DNA of 64,000 nucleotides from Dipteris shenzhenensis (taxonomy: Eukaryota; Polypodiophyta; Polypodiopsida; Gleicheniales): assembly GCA_047967505.1 (NCBI GenBank), contig CM106538.1; one strand, written 5' to 3'. The notes below the pieces were generated by a model, which worked only from the letters and a program-made list of their open reading frames with translations, had not been told where the DNA came from and made no database searches. How positions within the stretch are numbered: the stretch's first letter is position 1; every line of letters begins with the position of its first letter. Positions 10,220-21,835 of this stretch are shown here, piece by piece. The position numbers were made by a program, and so were the translations under genes.

Positions 10220-10845
10220 TACAACTCTTGGGCAGACAACGTCTCCCATGTTAGTGTTCAAGTTTGTGAGGTTTGTTGGTTTTTAGTTGAGCTCGCAGCA
10301 TTTGTCGCTTGAAGATCATTGGGTTTGTGTTAATGTTGTAGCACATTATTTCTGGCCAATCTAATTTTGCTTGCTCCCTCAATCTCTTGTAGTCGTTAGA
10401 TCCTTGCATACTATCTAGAATTCACATTACAAAAGGAAAATTTTGACGTACCATGATACATACGCTTTGTGTGGTGAGTATCGTCATTCGTGGGCTACTT
10501 GCCATAGTCTTGCCATCAATGTCCATTGTGCCCATTCCTGCCTCATTGATAGGCTAATGCTCGAGTTTTGTCTGTTTTTTACCTTTGGCAATTGCACCAC
10601 CCCCAGTTTGTGTTGTGACCAGATCTTTTCCTCCCAATTGAAAACCATTAACAAATATTGGAATCTTAAACACATGTTTTGCGAAGTGCGCCTTTATTTC
10701 CATCTCTTGTCATAATTAGAACTATTATAAGATAGTATGTCGACTTCCCAACTGGAATCGAAAGAAGTGTACTACTAGAGTGTAGGAGTAAAGTGCCGCT
10801 GCCCGTAGACCTATTGCCACTGTTGGTAAGAAAAATAATTTCTCA

Positions 10846-11108
10846 AAAATATGATATTATTGTACATACAACATCTGAGTAACAGATATGCGCAGAAGAG
10901 GAGATTGGAATTTGGGCAGTCGGGAATACTCATAAGAAAAAGAACTTCTCGAATAAATAGAATGTTATTGTATGTTCAATATCACAGAATAACATATGTT
11001 CATCAATATGCACAGAAGAGGAGAACTTCTCAAACAAATTGGATACTGTTGTGTGTTCAATATCACAAAATAACATACATTCATCAATATGTGCAGAAGA
11101 GGAGCTTG
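10846..11108. repeat. Diverged tandem repeat, about 75-100 bp units
   Basis: Three units share a TATTGT-TGTTCAATATCACA core, then ATAACATA and TTCATCAATATG, and end in GCAGAAGAGGAG (ends near 10902, 11023 and 11104). The first unit is partial and the second is longer than the third. The open frame across it is a product of the repeat. Confidence 0.75.
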
Positions 11109-14100
11109 GAATCTAGGCACTTGAGATTGGGAGTAGGGACTTGTGTTCCGGTCATTGCATATTTTAACGAGTAGTTCAAACTTCAAAAGAAAAATCTAAA
11201 GAATGGTTGAATGTGTGGTACAATGGTAGCAAAGCTAGCAGTGCGTGAATCATAATCCATCGAGATTCATGATTTGACAATATATAGATGATAGATGATT
11301 TCAACCAAGAACTGGTAATGACAAGCACATTAGCTTAAAGACAAGTGTCAAGAATGGAGGGAGCTATTGTGTAGCAATTAGATATCATTCGCCTGAAACC
11401 AATCAAATTTACATATCTCTATATTGGCTTTACGCTCCGAGTCTAAGCTCGCAAAGACAGGTGGCCACTAGCATGGCAAAATCTCACTGTTGACTATCAA
11501 GAGAGAGAAAGAGAAAGAAAGAGAGATAGAGAGATCATGATTCATCAAATGATGTTCTTTGGGTTTTTGCTTTGTTTGTGTCTCCCAATTTGCCTACTGG
11601 AAAAGTGCACAAACAAAATCATTTGGCAATGATACCGTATACAATAGAGGTCAACCTAAGATGAAAGGATCACGACGAATTGCAATGGCCAAACAAATAA
11701 ATGAGCTGAGCTACCGAACTGATCTTCTGTTAATAAGTCTTCAAGCTCCATGTAAAGCATACATATAGGGAGATGAAGTGATTTCGTTCTGATAAGGTAG
11801 TCTTTGATATTTATAAGGTCCAAGTCAGTTCATCTCCCCTCCACCTGTGCGGCAAGGTGAAAATAGCTCTATTGTTGTTCATATGATGTAGTTTCTTGCA
11901 TTATGTTAAGAGCGAGAAAACGTGAAATACATAGGTCTCTCTGAGGCTTCTCTATCCACTATTCATCACCCCTTCCAATTCCATGCTTAACTAAGGATTT
12001 GGAAAAGTTTGCGTTCATACAAATTCTATGGATAGCATTTTAAGTGGCATGGCAAAGCCGGTATAGGGGGGCCATATCAAGGAGGAAGGCTTTTCAGAAG
12101 AATGCAATTAAAGGGACCCTTACCTTGTCCGCCATGGAAACTGCAAAAAATTGAGTAGGGAAGACGATGGAGAGACGAACTTGTTTGTGAGTTTTGTGGG
12201 GCATCTCCATGGGCCACTTTAGCTTACGTTCATTGCATTGGGACGGCCCTTGTGGATTGAAAAGAGGAAGTACAAGGGTTATGTGGGAGGGCAGGAATGT
12301 TCAAGATTTGAATTGGGAGGGAGAGATTTTGAACGGTCAGGATCCCCAAATGAATGTTCAAGGGTGGAGTGATGCTTAAATTCAAACTCGACCAAATTGT
12401 GCCTTTCTCGTGGATGGCCATGATTTCAACTTTCCCTCATAAGGCTTACCTTGTTGTTCATGTCTGCTTATCCAATTGTAAACTATGGGTCAGCACCCAA
12501 CAACTTATTAAAGCTCAAGAAATGAGCTAATCAATATACCCCCGCGGGGTGCACCATCGACCGACCATGATCTTCTGTGAAAGGTTTGAGTGGGAGCGTA
12601 CTTGCTGGGAAGCAATTTGAATTTTGGATTGGGGGGAGCCAAGCCACATAATTTGACAAAAATTAACATTCCATTGGTTGAGGGAGGATAAGTTGTGAAG
12701 AGTAAATGAAATGTGAAAAGGAAAATGATTTACCTAATTAGGAAAGTGAAATAAGTGGGAGTTGAACATTGTGAAGGGGGGAGGTGAGAGTAAAGGGGGG
12801 GAGGCTATGCCTTTGTATTGGTGATGTGACATCATTGGATGAGACTTATGGTATTAATGAATATATGGTTGTTTAAGCTCATGCATGTGAGCATAAAGGT
12901 CTTGGGGTCAATTCCCAAGCACAAACTAGGACTCCTTTCACACTTTTGAAAGGTTGATTGTGCGTGAGATCGATGGTTGGGAGACTTTCAAGATTACAGG
13001 ATGGGAGGGGTTTGATTGCACTGCAAAAGATCGATGGTTGGGATTGCACCATCCTCCCAAAAACTTGGGGGGGGGCATATTAACATGGGAGTTAATCTAG
13101 ATCCTTGAGTTAATTAAAAAGGATAGGCTAGCTTTTAAGTAGCATTAATGAGATTGACCCTAGAAAACTAATTGGATGGAGTTAGAGCACACTCACTATA
13201 AATCTACACAATAAGAACTGGTTACTCCATTTAATTAGTTAGAGGAGGAGAGGGGGGTGACAGGAAGGGGGAGGAGGGAGCAATTCACCTAAGGGGTGGA
13301 GGGGAGGTGGAGTAATTAGGTGAAAGATAAAAGGAGTGTTGAATTGAAAGGATAGCACAAGAGTCAAAAAGGAGAAGATGAGAGGGTTGGAAAGGGGGGC
13401 ACTAGCCCATCCATGAGGGAGGGGAGGTGGTTTATGTGGGGGAGTGGACATTCTTGTCATGCATTTAATAGACCCCTTCCAATCCCTCAAGTACTAACAT
13501 TTCCAAATTGTACTTTGAATTTTAAAACAAGTTGCCAAAGCCACTATGGCCCTTCTTTTAATGAAGCTTTTAATGAGAAGAAGAGTAGATGGATATCCAC
13601 AAGATATAAGGAAGAGTAGAAGGATAGCAAGAAGACTAAACTAACTTAAGGCCCTTTGGACCAAAAAACCACCCCCTTCCCATAGTCCTTTAGCAAGGCA
13701 AAAAATTCACCATTCCTATTCCAACTTTTCACTATAGGCAACCTAGCCCCAATTTTCCGTTCTTTGAGCTCTTAGAAGCCATTTGGCATGTTTCCATTAT
13801 TTTGTTTTTTCTTTTCCAATTAAGGTTTTGTTCTGATTTGCTTTTGCTAAAATTTTTACTTTCTTTTTTAGTTACCATAGCTGTTCATGCCAATCACATA
13901 GGCCCCAATGCAAGTTGTGGTGATTGCCTGGCAAGCAAGGGGATGGGGATGGGGCTCACAAAAACTGGACATGTTCAAGAGAAGAAGGTCACAATGTCAG
14001 GCCCTCATTCTCTCTATCAAGGACCTATGTGAGGTGTGCAATACTACTTTGCTAAGAGGGGAGGTTGAAACAAAAAATATTGCTAATAAATCTATGGGCA

Positions 14101-14352
14101 TGTAGATTGATGGCTTCAAGGAACCCAGAAAGGAAGCCAATGATAGTAGCAAAGTGGCATTTTGAGTTCGGTTAATCCATTGAAATAGTAACTAGAAGTT
14201 TCCGGACTGCTGTCAAAAGTGTGTAGGTACCTATTTTTAGTAGCAAAGAACAGTGAAACCTTACAGAATTTGGACCTGCACTAAAATGGAAAGTTGTAGA
14301 CCTATCGATTGGCTACAATTTTTTAGTTGATAGTTTTTGTATTTGAGGTAAC
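11109..14352. other. Intergenic, no recognised gene
   Basis: No coding motif was recognised. There are GA-rich runs near 11500, and a purine-rich G-tract region at 13240-13420 whose minus-strand Pro-rich frame is an effect of composition. A weak tRNA-like T-arm (TTGGGGTCAATTCCCAA) occurs near 12900, too poor to call a SINE. Confidence 0.45.
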
Positions 14353-14851
14353 GTGCGGAAGTTATTGACTATGCAATACAACAAAAAGTTGCAGAAATCT
14401 GCTATTGGAAACCATGGCTCTATTGGAGAGAAGGATCAAAATAATTATGCCATTTGGAAGGTTCGGATGGAAAATTTCCTGGCTGGAAAAGGATATTGGG
14501 ATTTGGTTACAGGTGATGAGAAAGAGCCTAATTTGCCAGAAAGAAATGCTACTGTAGAACAAGTTAAGAATCATAAAGCTTGGCTGGAAAGAGCACGGAG
14601 GGTACTTCATTGGTTTTCAATATCTATTTCAGATGCCATGGTTATGCAAATTCTGAACTACAAGTGCCAGGAAAATTCAACTGAAGAAAAAGTTCAACAA
14701 TATGTGAAGACGAGGTAGAACAATACAAGAGTACGTGACTGAAATCAAAACCATAGCTGATCAATTAGCTTCTATTGATGCTTCTATGGATGATGATGAC
14801 ATGGTTGAAGAGCAAGCAAACCAACAAGAAGCTATCTTTTCTACTTTGTAG
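14353..14851 (+). pseudogene. Ty1/copia gag fragment
   Basis: The N-terminal part of a copia Gag: NYAIWKVRMENFLAGKGYWD, the usual W-x-x-x-M/L start of the UBN2/DUF4219 type Gag, then an acidic and charged region. After a stop at about 14716 a second frame continues with EYVTEIKTIADQLASIDA, the typical Gag SI-x-E-Y motif region. No CCHC knuckle or protease follows, so the element is truncated here and the following sequence belongs to something else. Confidence 0.7.
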
Positions 14852-16039
14852 TATCAGAGAGACATGAAGTGGTGCCAACCAAACTCAAAACAAAGAAGCA
14901 TCGTAGGTGGGAAATAGATATAATGAAGAAATTAGAGGCTTTGCATCTATCAAAGCAATATAAGTCTTGGAATATTGAGTTTTAAGGTTGCTAGTTTGGA
15001 GCCATTTATTCAAGGATTCGAGAGGTACATGAAGATAATGATCTAAAAATGACTCTTGGTCACCTACAGTAGTGCTTGAATGAATGAGAGTTGAGAGATT
15101 TAAATCAAAGAGCTTGAGTCAAGGAAGCATCACGAACAACAACTTTAGAGTTTAGGAAGACAAAGGACAAACCAATGCAATTGCTCTAAGGCAAGAGAAG
15201 GCTCCAAAATATTGAAGCTTAGTTGCAAAGATCAAGGCCGATAAAGGTTTGGTGTAATAGCTAGCCCACAATTAGTCCAAGAGAAGATAGATGTGATCAA
15301 TTTAAATGCAAAGGTTTATTAAGGCCCCAAACATCGTGGGTGAAGCCAAAGTGATAGTCATTGAAGGCCCAAGATGATGTGGCCAATGATAGTTTTTAGT
15401 GGAAGGGAACTATTTACACTCACAATGATGGTCTCTCTAAATAGTTCATGATGATGCCAAAGACTTTGCAATTGAGTTGAACCGATTCCTCAGATGGCAA
15501 TAATGATGTTATTCCCTATTTAGAATTTGAGGTTGGAAGGAGGGTTTGATTAAATTAGATGCATAGTGAGCAAACAAGGCTTGGATTTGATTAAATCAGT
15601 GATTCACATAGTGAGCATTGTGTTGAAAGTAGACAAGGAAACAATGTCATCCTTGGCAAGTAACATGTTTGCCCTTGTCTCCTAATTTACATACTAGGTT
15701 AACATGTTTGTAGGATCCCTACTATTGTGTACCTAGGTTATTGTTCCCTCAGCTTGTTGGCAAAGTGTGTTTATTTGTTAGGTCTACTTGTTCATGTCTT
15801 TAATGCTCATCTTGTGGTTGTCACATGGTTTGTGCCATTGTTTTGGTGTTTGGGTACTTTGTGAAATTCTGAATGGCATTTCTTATTTTGTATTTGTTCA
15901 TTATATGCCTTCTTTTTTGGCGTGTCTAGCTATTCTATCTATTTATGCTAGACAAGTGTCTTTTTGTTATGTCAACTATGATACTAATATTACAGCATAG
16001 GGCAAAAATGAACAGGGGAAAAAAAAACTTTACTTGATG
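14852..16039. other. Decayed spacer between retroelement fragments
   Basis: No clear coding motif. A PBS-like sequence (GTATCAGAGAGA near 14850) could mark the start of a gypsy element whose RT remnant lies further right, but no LTR pair was found. Confidence 0.3.
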
Positions 16040-16720
16040 TGTTTGAAGAGCATGAAGTCTCATTTTGATTTACTTGATGGTTTACCCCCTAACAGAGAAG
16101 TAGATCATAAAATAGATATATTTCTTGGATCTACCCTTGTTTATAAACTCCCTTAGTCAAATAGAGGAATGTGAGGTAGAAATACACCTGGTTGAATATC
16201 TTAGAAGACCTCAAATTTAACCAAGTAGCCCACTATGGTCTTCGCTAGTTTTGGTGGTAAAGAAAAAGGATGGTACTATGCGCTTATGCATAGATTACAA
16301 GCTTATTTTGGTGATATTTCTGCAAAGAGGATGACCAATAACTTTTGAAAGTAAGAAGTTAGAGTGCACTTTTATGGAATTACTCGACATAGGAGAAGAA
16401 ACTATATGCTATAGTCTATGTATTAAGAAATGGAGGCAGTGTTTCTATAGTGCTAGATTTGAGATCATATTTGGTCAAGAAGGTATCAAATTGATTTGCA
16501 ATCAACCTCAAAACTTCAATGAAGAAAAGTTAGATGGGCTAAATTGATGCAAGAATTTGATATTCAATTGACATTCTATATCACAAAGGCAAATTTGATA
16601 TATACCCAATTCAGCTAAATGCCAATGGTTAATGAATTGAATAATACTCAATTCCAAAGTCACTTTGTACAGTCCCTAAAAGGAAAATCTGAGCATGATC
16701 CTCACCTTAGGGAAAGCAAT
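16040..16720 (+). pseudogene. Ty3/gypsy reverse transcriptase / RNase H remnant
   Basis: Short in-register pieces of a gypsy pol. GLPPNREVDHKIDIFLGS precedes the RT, then a VVKKKDGTMRLCIDY block from RT palm motif 1. After a deletion come RNase H and linker pieces (PITFESKKL, ICYSLCIKKWRQCFYSARFE, EFDIQLTFYITKANLIY). The catalytic YVDD segment is gone and there are many stops and frameshifts. It abuts the copia integrase fragment that follows. Confidence 0.65.
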
Positions 16721-16722
16721 TA

Positions 16723-18478
16723 TTGAGAGGGATTCCATTGGTCAAGGAGCTTCCATTGAGTAATGGTGCCATACTACAGGTTGGTCATAAAGGACTCAAG
16801 TGGAAAAAATCTAATATTGATGGCTTGGTTGAGAATCAGTCAGGTAGAATGCTTAAATGCCTACGGACTGACAATGGTGGAGAGTATCTCTCTCATGACT
16901 TTCAGCATTTTTGTGATACACGTGGGATTAAGAGGGAGCTCACATCCCCTCGTACTTGAGAGCAAAATCTAGTTGTAGAAAAGATGAACCGTACCATTCA
17001 AGAAAGGTTGCAATGCATGCTTTCCAATGCAAGTCTTTCTGGTGTTTTTTTGGGCTGAGGCAATGAAGACTGCAGTGCATGTGATCAATAGATCACCTAG
17101 TAAGAGTTTGGATAGTGGTATTCCTGAAGAGGCATGGAGTGGCAAGAAGCCCTCTTACTCTCATTTGCATATATTTAGGTGTGAGGCATATGCACATGTG
17201 CCAAAAGAGCTTCGAAAGAAGCTAGATCCTAAGTCTAGGAAATGCATCTTTCTGGGTTATGGTGAAAGTGGAGAGATGGGCTATCGTCTCTGGGATCCAG
17301 AAGCAAAGAAGATCATACGCAGCCTTGATGTAGTCTTCAATGAGAAGAAGATGCATAAGGCACCCATGAGGGATGTGGAAATGAGGAGAATCACTTTCCA
17401 GGATGTGAATCCACCTGCATATGTTGATAGACAGCAAGCTGTCCATGCACCAAATGTGCAAGAAATGGTACCACCAAGTACTCCCACAGGTATTCAATCA
17501 AGGGTAGATGATGGATCATCTATTGGTGGAAATGATGAGCCAAATGTGGCTGATATGCAGGTGGGATAGCAAGCTGAAATGCCCTTGAGAAGATCATCTA
17601 GAGTGTCTAGATCGCTTGATAGGTTTGTTCCAGGGGTAGACTATGTGATGCTTACTGATTGTGGGGAGCCTTCTTGCTACAGAGAGGCTATGATGCGCGA
17701 GGATCAATGCAAGTGGGAGTATGCTATGCAATCAGAAATGAGTTCACTTATGAAGAATAAGACTTGGGACTTGGTTTCTTTGCCACATGGAAAGAAAGCA
17801 TTGCCATGTAAATGGGTCTACAAAATGAAGGTCATAGGTGATGATGTGCCTAGGTACAAGGCCCGTTTGGTCGCTAAAGGGTTCAAGCAAGAGAAGGGTG
17901 TGGACTTTGATGAGATATTCTCTCCGGTTGTGAAGATGACCACACTTAGATGCATTCTTGGACTAGTGGCATCAGAGGATATGGAGCTTATGCAGATGGA
18001 TGTCAAGACAGCTTTCATGCATGATGGGGATTTGCATGAGGAAATTTACATGGTGCAACCGGAAGGCTTTGAAGAAAAGGGCAAAGAGCATTTAGTTTGC
18101 AAGCTGAAGAAGAGTCTCTATGGTCTTAAGCAAGCGCCTAGAGAATGGTATCAGAAAGGCTGAGTATGTTGCAGCCACAGAGGGATGCAAGGAGGCTATA
18201 TGGCTTGGTCGACTAGTGGGAGATTTGGGGATTCATACAGGTTTACCAACATTGCATAGTGATTCCATGAGTGCTATTCAGCTAGCACGGAATCCAGTCT
18301 TTCATGCAAAGACCAAACACATTGAGGTCAGGCACCATTTCATCAGGGAGGTACTTGAGGACAAGCGCATAGAGCTTGTCAAGGTTCATACAGATGATAA
18401 CCCTGCAGATATGTTGACGAAGAGTCTACCTAGTCAGCGGTTTGAGTATTGTCGTGTATTGATGGGCATTGGATAGTA
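16723..18478 (+). pseudogene. Ty1/copia pol fragment: integrase, RT start, RNase H end
   Basis: The C-terminal two thirds of a copia polyprotein. The integrase core is cut but shows CLRTDNGGEYLSHDFQHFCD (second catalytic Asp) and, after two breaks, the glutamate region and the INRSPSKSLDSGIPEEAW zone, then KCIFLGYGE. RT starts at EYAMQSEMSSLMKNKTWDL and runs through LPCKWVYKMKV, KARLVAKGF and QMDVKTAFMHDG to YGLKQAPREWYQK. At about 18158 the frame jumps straight to EYVAATEGCKEAIWLGRL of RNase H, so the RT YVDD block and the start of RNase H are deleted. The end (HTDDNPADMLTKSLPSQRFE) is intact, followed by a polypurine tract at 18519-18529 (AAGTGGGAGGT). Confidence 0.85.
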
Positions 18479-18529
18479 TGCTCACTGGTTGTTCTCCCTT
18501 AAAGGCACATTGTCCTTTAAGTGGGAGGT

Positions 18530-18650
18530 TGTGGGGGTTAAAGGTCACTGTGTCTTTACCCCGATTATGTACAATACTCAAACACATATATAAATGAATG
18601 AAAAAGAAGATTAGGGTGTTCTACACCCACCAAAACATGTGTGGCTCTCT
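18530..18650 (+). mobile_element. Start of the copia 3' LTR
   Basis: It begins TGTGGGGGTTAAAGGTCACT right after the polypurine tract and contains CATATATAAATGAATG (TATA-like) and a GTTCTACACCCACCAAAAC block. The same sequence lies on the minus strand at 35748-35626, in front of a copia gag, so the two partial elements belong to one family. The right end of this LTR could not be fixed. Confidence 0.65.
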
Positions 18651-21600
18651 ATTTCTCTCTCTCCCTCTTCCGTTCTTGCTTCCGTTGAGAGCACTCTCAG
18701 TAGACTCAAACTCAGTTGAAGTAGTGGAGAGCATGCAAACTTTTGAGGAGCATCTTGAGAGAGCTCCTAAAACATGAAGATGAGGAGCCTTTCACTGAGG
18801 TTAAGAGTAAGAAAAATAAGAATAGAGGATTGGGGCCTCCCTTACAAGAATTAAATGGTGTGGAGGGAAAAGAGAGAAAGAAAACCAAATGGGTTTAAAT
18901 TTAGCCCCAAAGCAAGGTCTCGGCCTATTCAAGGAGAACCAAAAAAAAACAAGTAATTTATGGGACACACCAAAAGAATTTCCTCTTTTTTAGCTTAAAT
19001 GTACAGGGCTCATGAAACGATTTTAGGCTTGCACTTTAGGAAGATGGCTCAAATCATTAGAGTTAAAACCATACTTCCTTACGAGACTGCACTAGCATTT
19101 GTAGAAAATTGATAAGGAAAGAGTATATTTCATCACAGACATGAGACAAGCCAAGGAGGAGCAGCTGTGGGTATTAGTAAAAAATATTTTATAGGTTGAT
19201 GCTTTCCCACATTTGGCAAACTATAGTAGGGGTTGGATTTAGACATGCCAAGCTGAAGTGTGGAATATTTTGGGTTTTGGATGGGGCAAATCAATTGATT
19301 GGCATCAGCTTAGGTAATTTTTTATACCACTATTCTCCCCTTGCACAAATTAATTAATTGGCCCTCAAAACAATTGAGGGCCCTATTGGGTAATATCTTC
19401 AACAACCAAGTTGGATGGTTGCTATCCATTTTGTTTTATTTGTGGTTAAAGTATATGGCATCATATTTGGTGGAGAACCCTCTGACAATAAACTTTACAT
19501 TTTGAAGATACCCTCCTCCCTTAAGCTTGCCTTGGTATTTATACTAGGTTATAGAAGCTTATAAGACTAGAAGCTTCTCCAAAATGCTCCCTCCATTTGG
19601 CAAGAATAGGAATATTTTGGGTTTTGGATGGGGCAAATCAATTGATTGGCGTTAGCTTAGGTAATTTTTTATACCACTATTGTGCAAACTTTTGAAGAAT
19701 TGCTCTCATCTATCTTTTGCCTCTTTGCTTGCCTACCTTCCTTTCGACAAGAAACAAGTAGGTCACTGTCTTTTATAGTATGAAATGCCAAGGAAATTGT
19801 TTCAGGGAAATACCAAGGAAATTGTTTTGGGGCACACAAATTCCTCTATCACATTCCACCCCATCTTCTTCAAAGAGTACTCATGGTAGTCCCAGATGTA
19901 TTTTGCTTTAACAAAGCATGGTTGCCTCTTGCAGAGCTACAAGACATTCAAAAATGCACATTACACAGTATAAAATGAAGGACTCTTGACCCTCCATGTC
20001 CTACTTCATATAATGAAGCATTGGGTGCTCTCACATAGATGCTAAGAGTGCCTACCGATAATATTCATCCCTAGATATTGTAAATCAAGCAACCTTGAAT
20101 TAGATACAAGTGGAGCATCATTCTTTGAAGGTGGCATTGACTCACTCACTGAGAGCCATGAGAAAATTTAGGCAGCTCGCACATAGCTTTGGTTATCCAG
20201 CTCCAAGAAAATCAAGTGTCTAGACTACAGATGTCGAGCTCGCTTAAGTTTGCAAATGGTTGAGAGTACAACGACAAACTATTAGGGAAATAATATGCCA
20301 CCGTTACAATACAAGCTTCAGCATCCATGGAAGAACTTGCTCGGTTGCAGGTCAAGAATGTAAGGTTGTAATAAAAAAACAACGCCTTGAAGGACTCGTT
20401 GTGCACTTTAGAATAGATTGAAAAGTTTTGCAAACATGCTTGGCTCTTGATGAGAACCCAAGTAAGAGACCACGCCAATATGTTCCTAGTGACAAGGATG
20501 ACCTATCCTGCCAATCCCCCCTAGCCTGTCTCATAGACACCTTCTAATGTTTACACGCCCGCAATGTCCACAAGGATAACCAGACCCAAGACTTCTACCT
20601 CCAAAGGCACCAAAGAGGAAGGCACCCATCCTAATGCAAACTTAGCCCTCAACTCCAATGACAGGTCCATTGTCCATGCGCTATTGATGCAAGAGTACGA
20701 GCCTTGCCCTCCTAGTTTGTGCTTGGCCTAACCCATGCTCTGACAAAGTCTTCATCACTTGGTTGGCCCTACCCTTTTTTCCATTCATCAATCCTGTATC
20801 GCTTGCTTCTAGCATTTTGCCCATGGCCCTTTTTGCTCCAACCAACACTTTGTGTCCATTCTTGGCAAAGAAGACTTCAAAGTCTCCTATCACATGAAAG
20901 GAGTGTGCTCATCGATGACCTCTTGATGACAAAGCCGCATTTTTAGTAACTTTCCTCTTGGAAAAGTGCTCCCAAAGCACTTTCTCTTGTCTCGGCCACC
21001 GGTTGTGTTTTCAATGGCTTCTTGATTGAAAAAGTGTGATCGGAGCAATTTCTTCATTTGTTAAGGGCCAAAAGGAGATGCTTTGACATGAGGGCATGAC
21101 CAATGCAACACTAGTAAAGGGCATGGCAATGATGTGTACAACACGTGTGACACATGGTTGATGACACACCATTGAGCAAACTTGCAAACTAGGGACATGT
21201 AGAGAGAGCAGATGCAGACATAATAGGTGGCGGCCATTGTCCATTGGAAATTTGATCGGAGGTCGTTTTTCACTTTATTGAACGCGTACAAGTCAATTTT
21301 TAATGCATTTTTTGACTTTTTCAATTGTCTTTTCAAGATCAATTGAATTTGGAAGCGATTTCATTGGATTGTGTAGATTGGTCTTCCATTGATTGATGAC
21401 CTTGATAGAGCAATAAAGGGATGAAAAAAACCAAAAAAGAAGAAGAGGGAAGCTTAAGAAGCTGCAAAAGAAGCTTCAATGACACATAGATCAACCAACT
21501 TGCAGCCTTGAGGTGTGGACCCAAAAAGAACACTCATGTCCCCTCCACCATCTAATCCCTCCCCATCCACCCCCACATGTGGCTCCAAGGTGGTTCCCCA

Positions 21601-21835
21601 TACTCAACACAAGTTAATTGAAGACAAATCAAAAAATTCACACAAGGAGCCAACATTTCTCCGGTGTGTGCAAAGCAACAGCAGCTCAGACGATTGGGTG
21701 TTTGCCCACTTGAATGTTTGAGATGCTTCCCTGCTACCTACCCGCCAATGTAGGGCACAAGCAGATGTGCCCAAATGGTGAGGGGGGGAAAAAGCATTCT
21801 ACCACTCTAATGAGAGGGTGCTAATAACACTATTA
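18651..21835. other. Intergenic, no recognised gene
   Basis: No domain was recognised in the open frames of both strands (20212-21721). The region contains the 73-bp direct repeat listed separately. A short repeat around a CAAGGAAATTGTTT core lies near 19790-19830. Confidence 0.4.
19262..19681. repeat. 73-bp direct repeat, copies 347 bp apart
   Basis: GGAATATTTTGGGTTTTGG through TATACCACTATT occurs at 19262-19334 and 19609-19681 with very few changes. The intervening sequence is unrelated. It could be the trace of an element with short terminal repeats or a segmental duplication. Confidence 0.75.

Noticed and set aside
12860-12930. Second SINE/tRNA-like head
   Set aside because: Only a T-arm-like palindrome (CTTGGGGTCAATTCCCAAG); the B box is not canonical.
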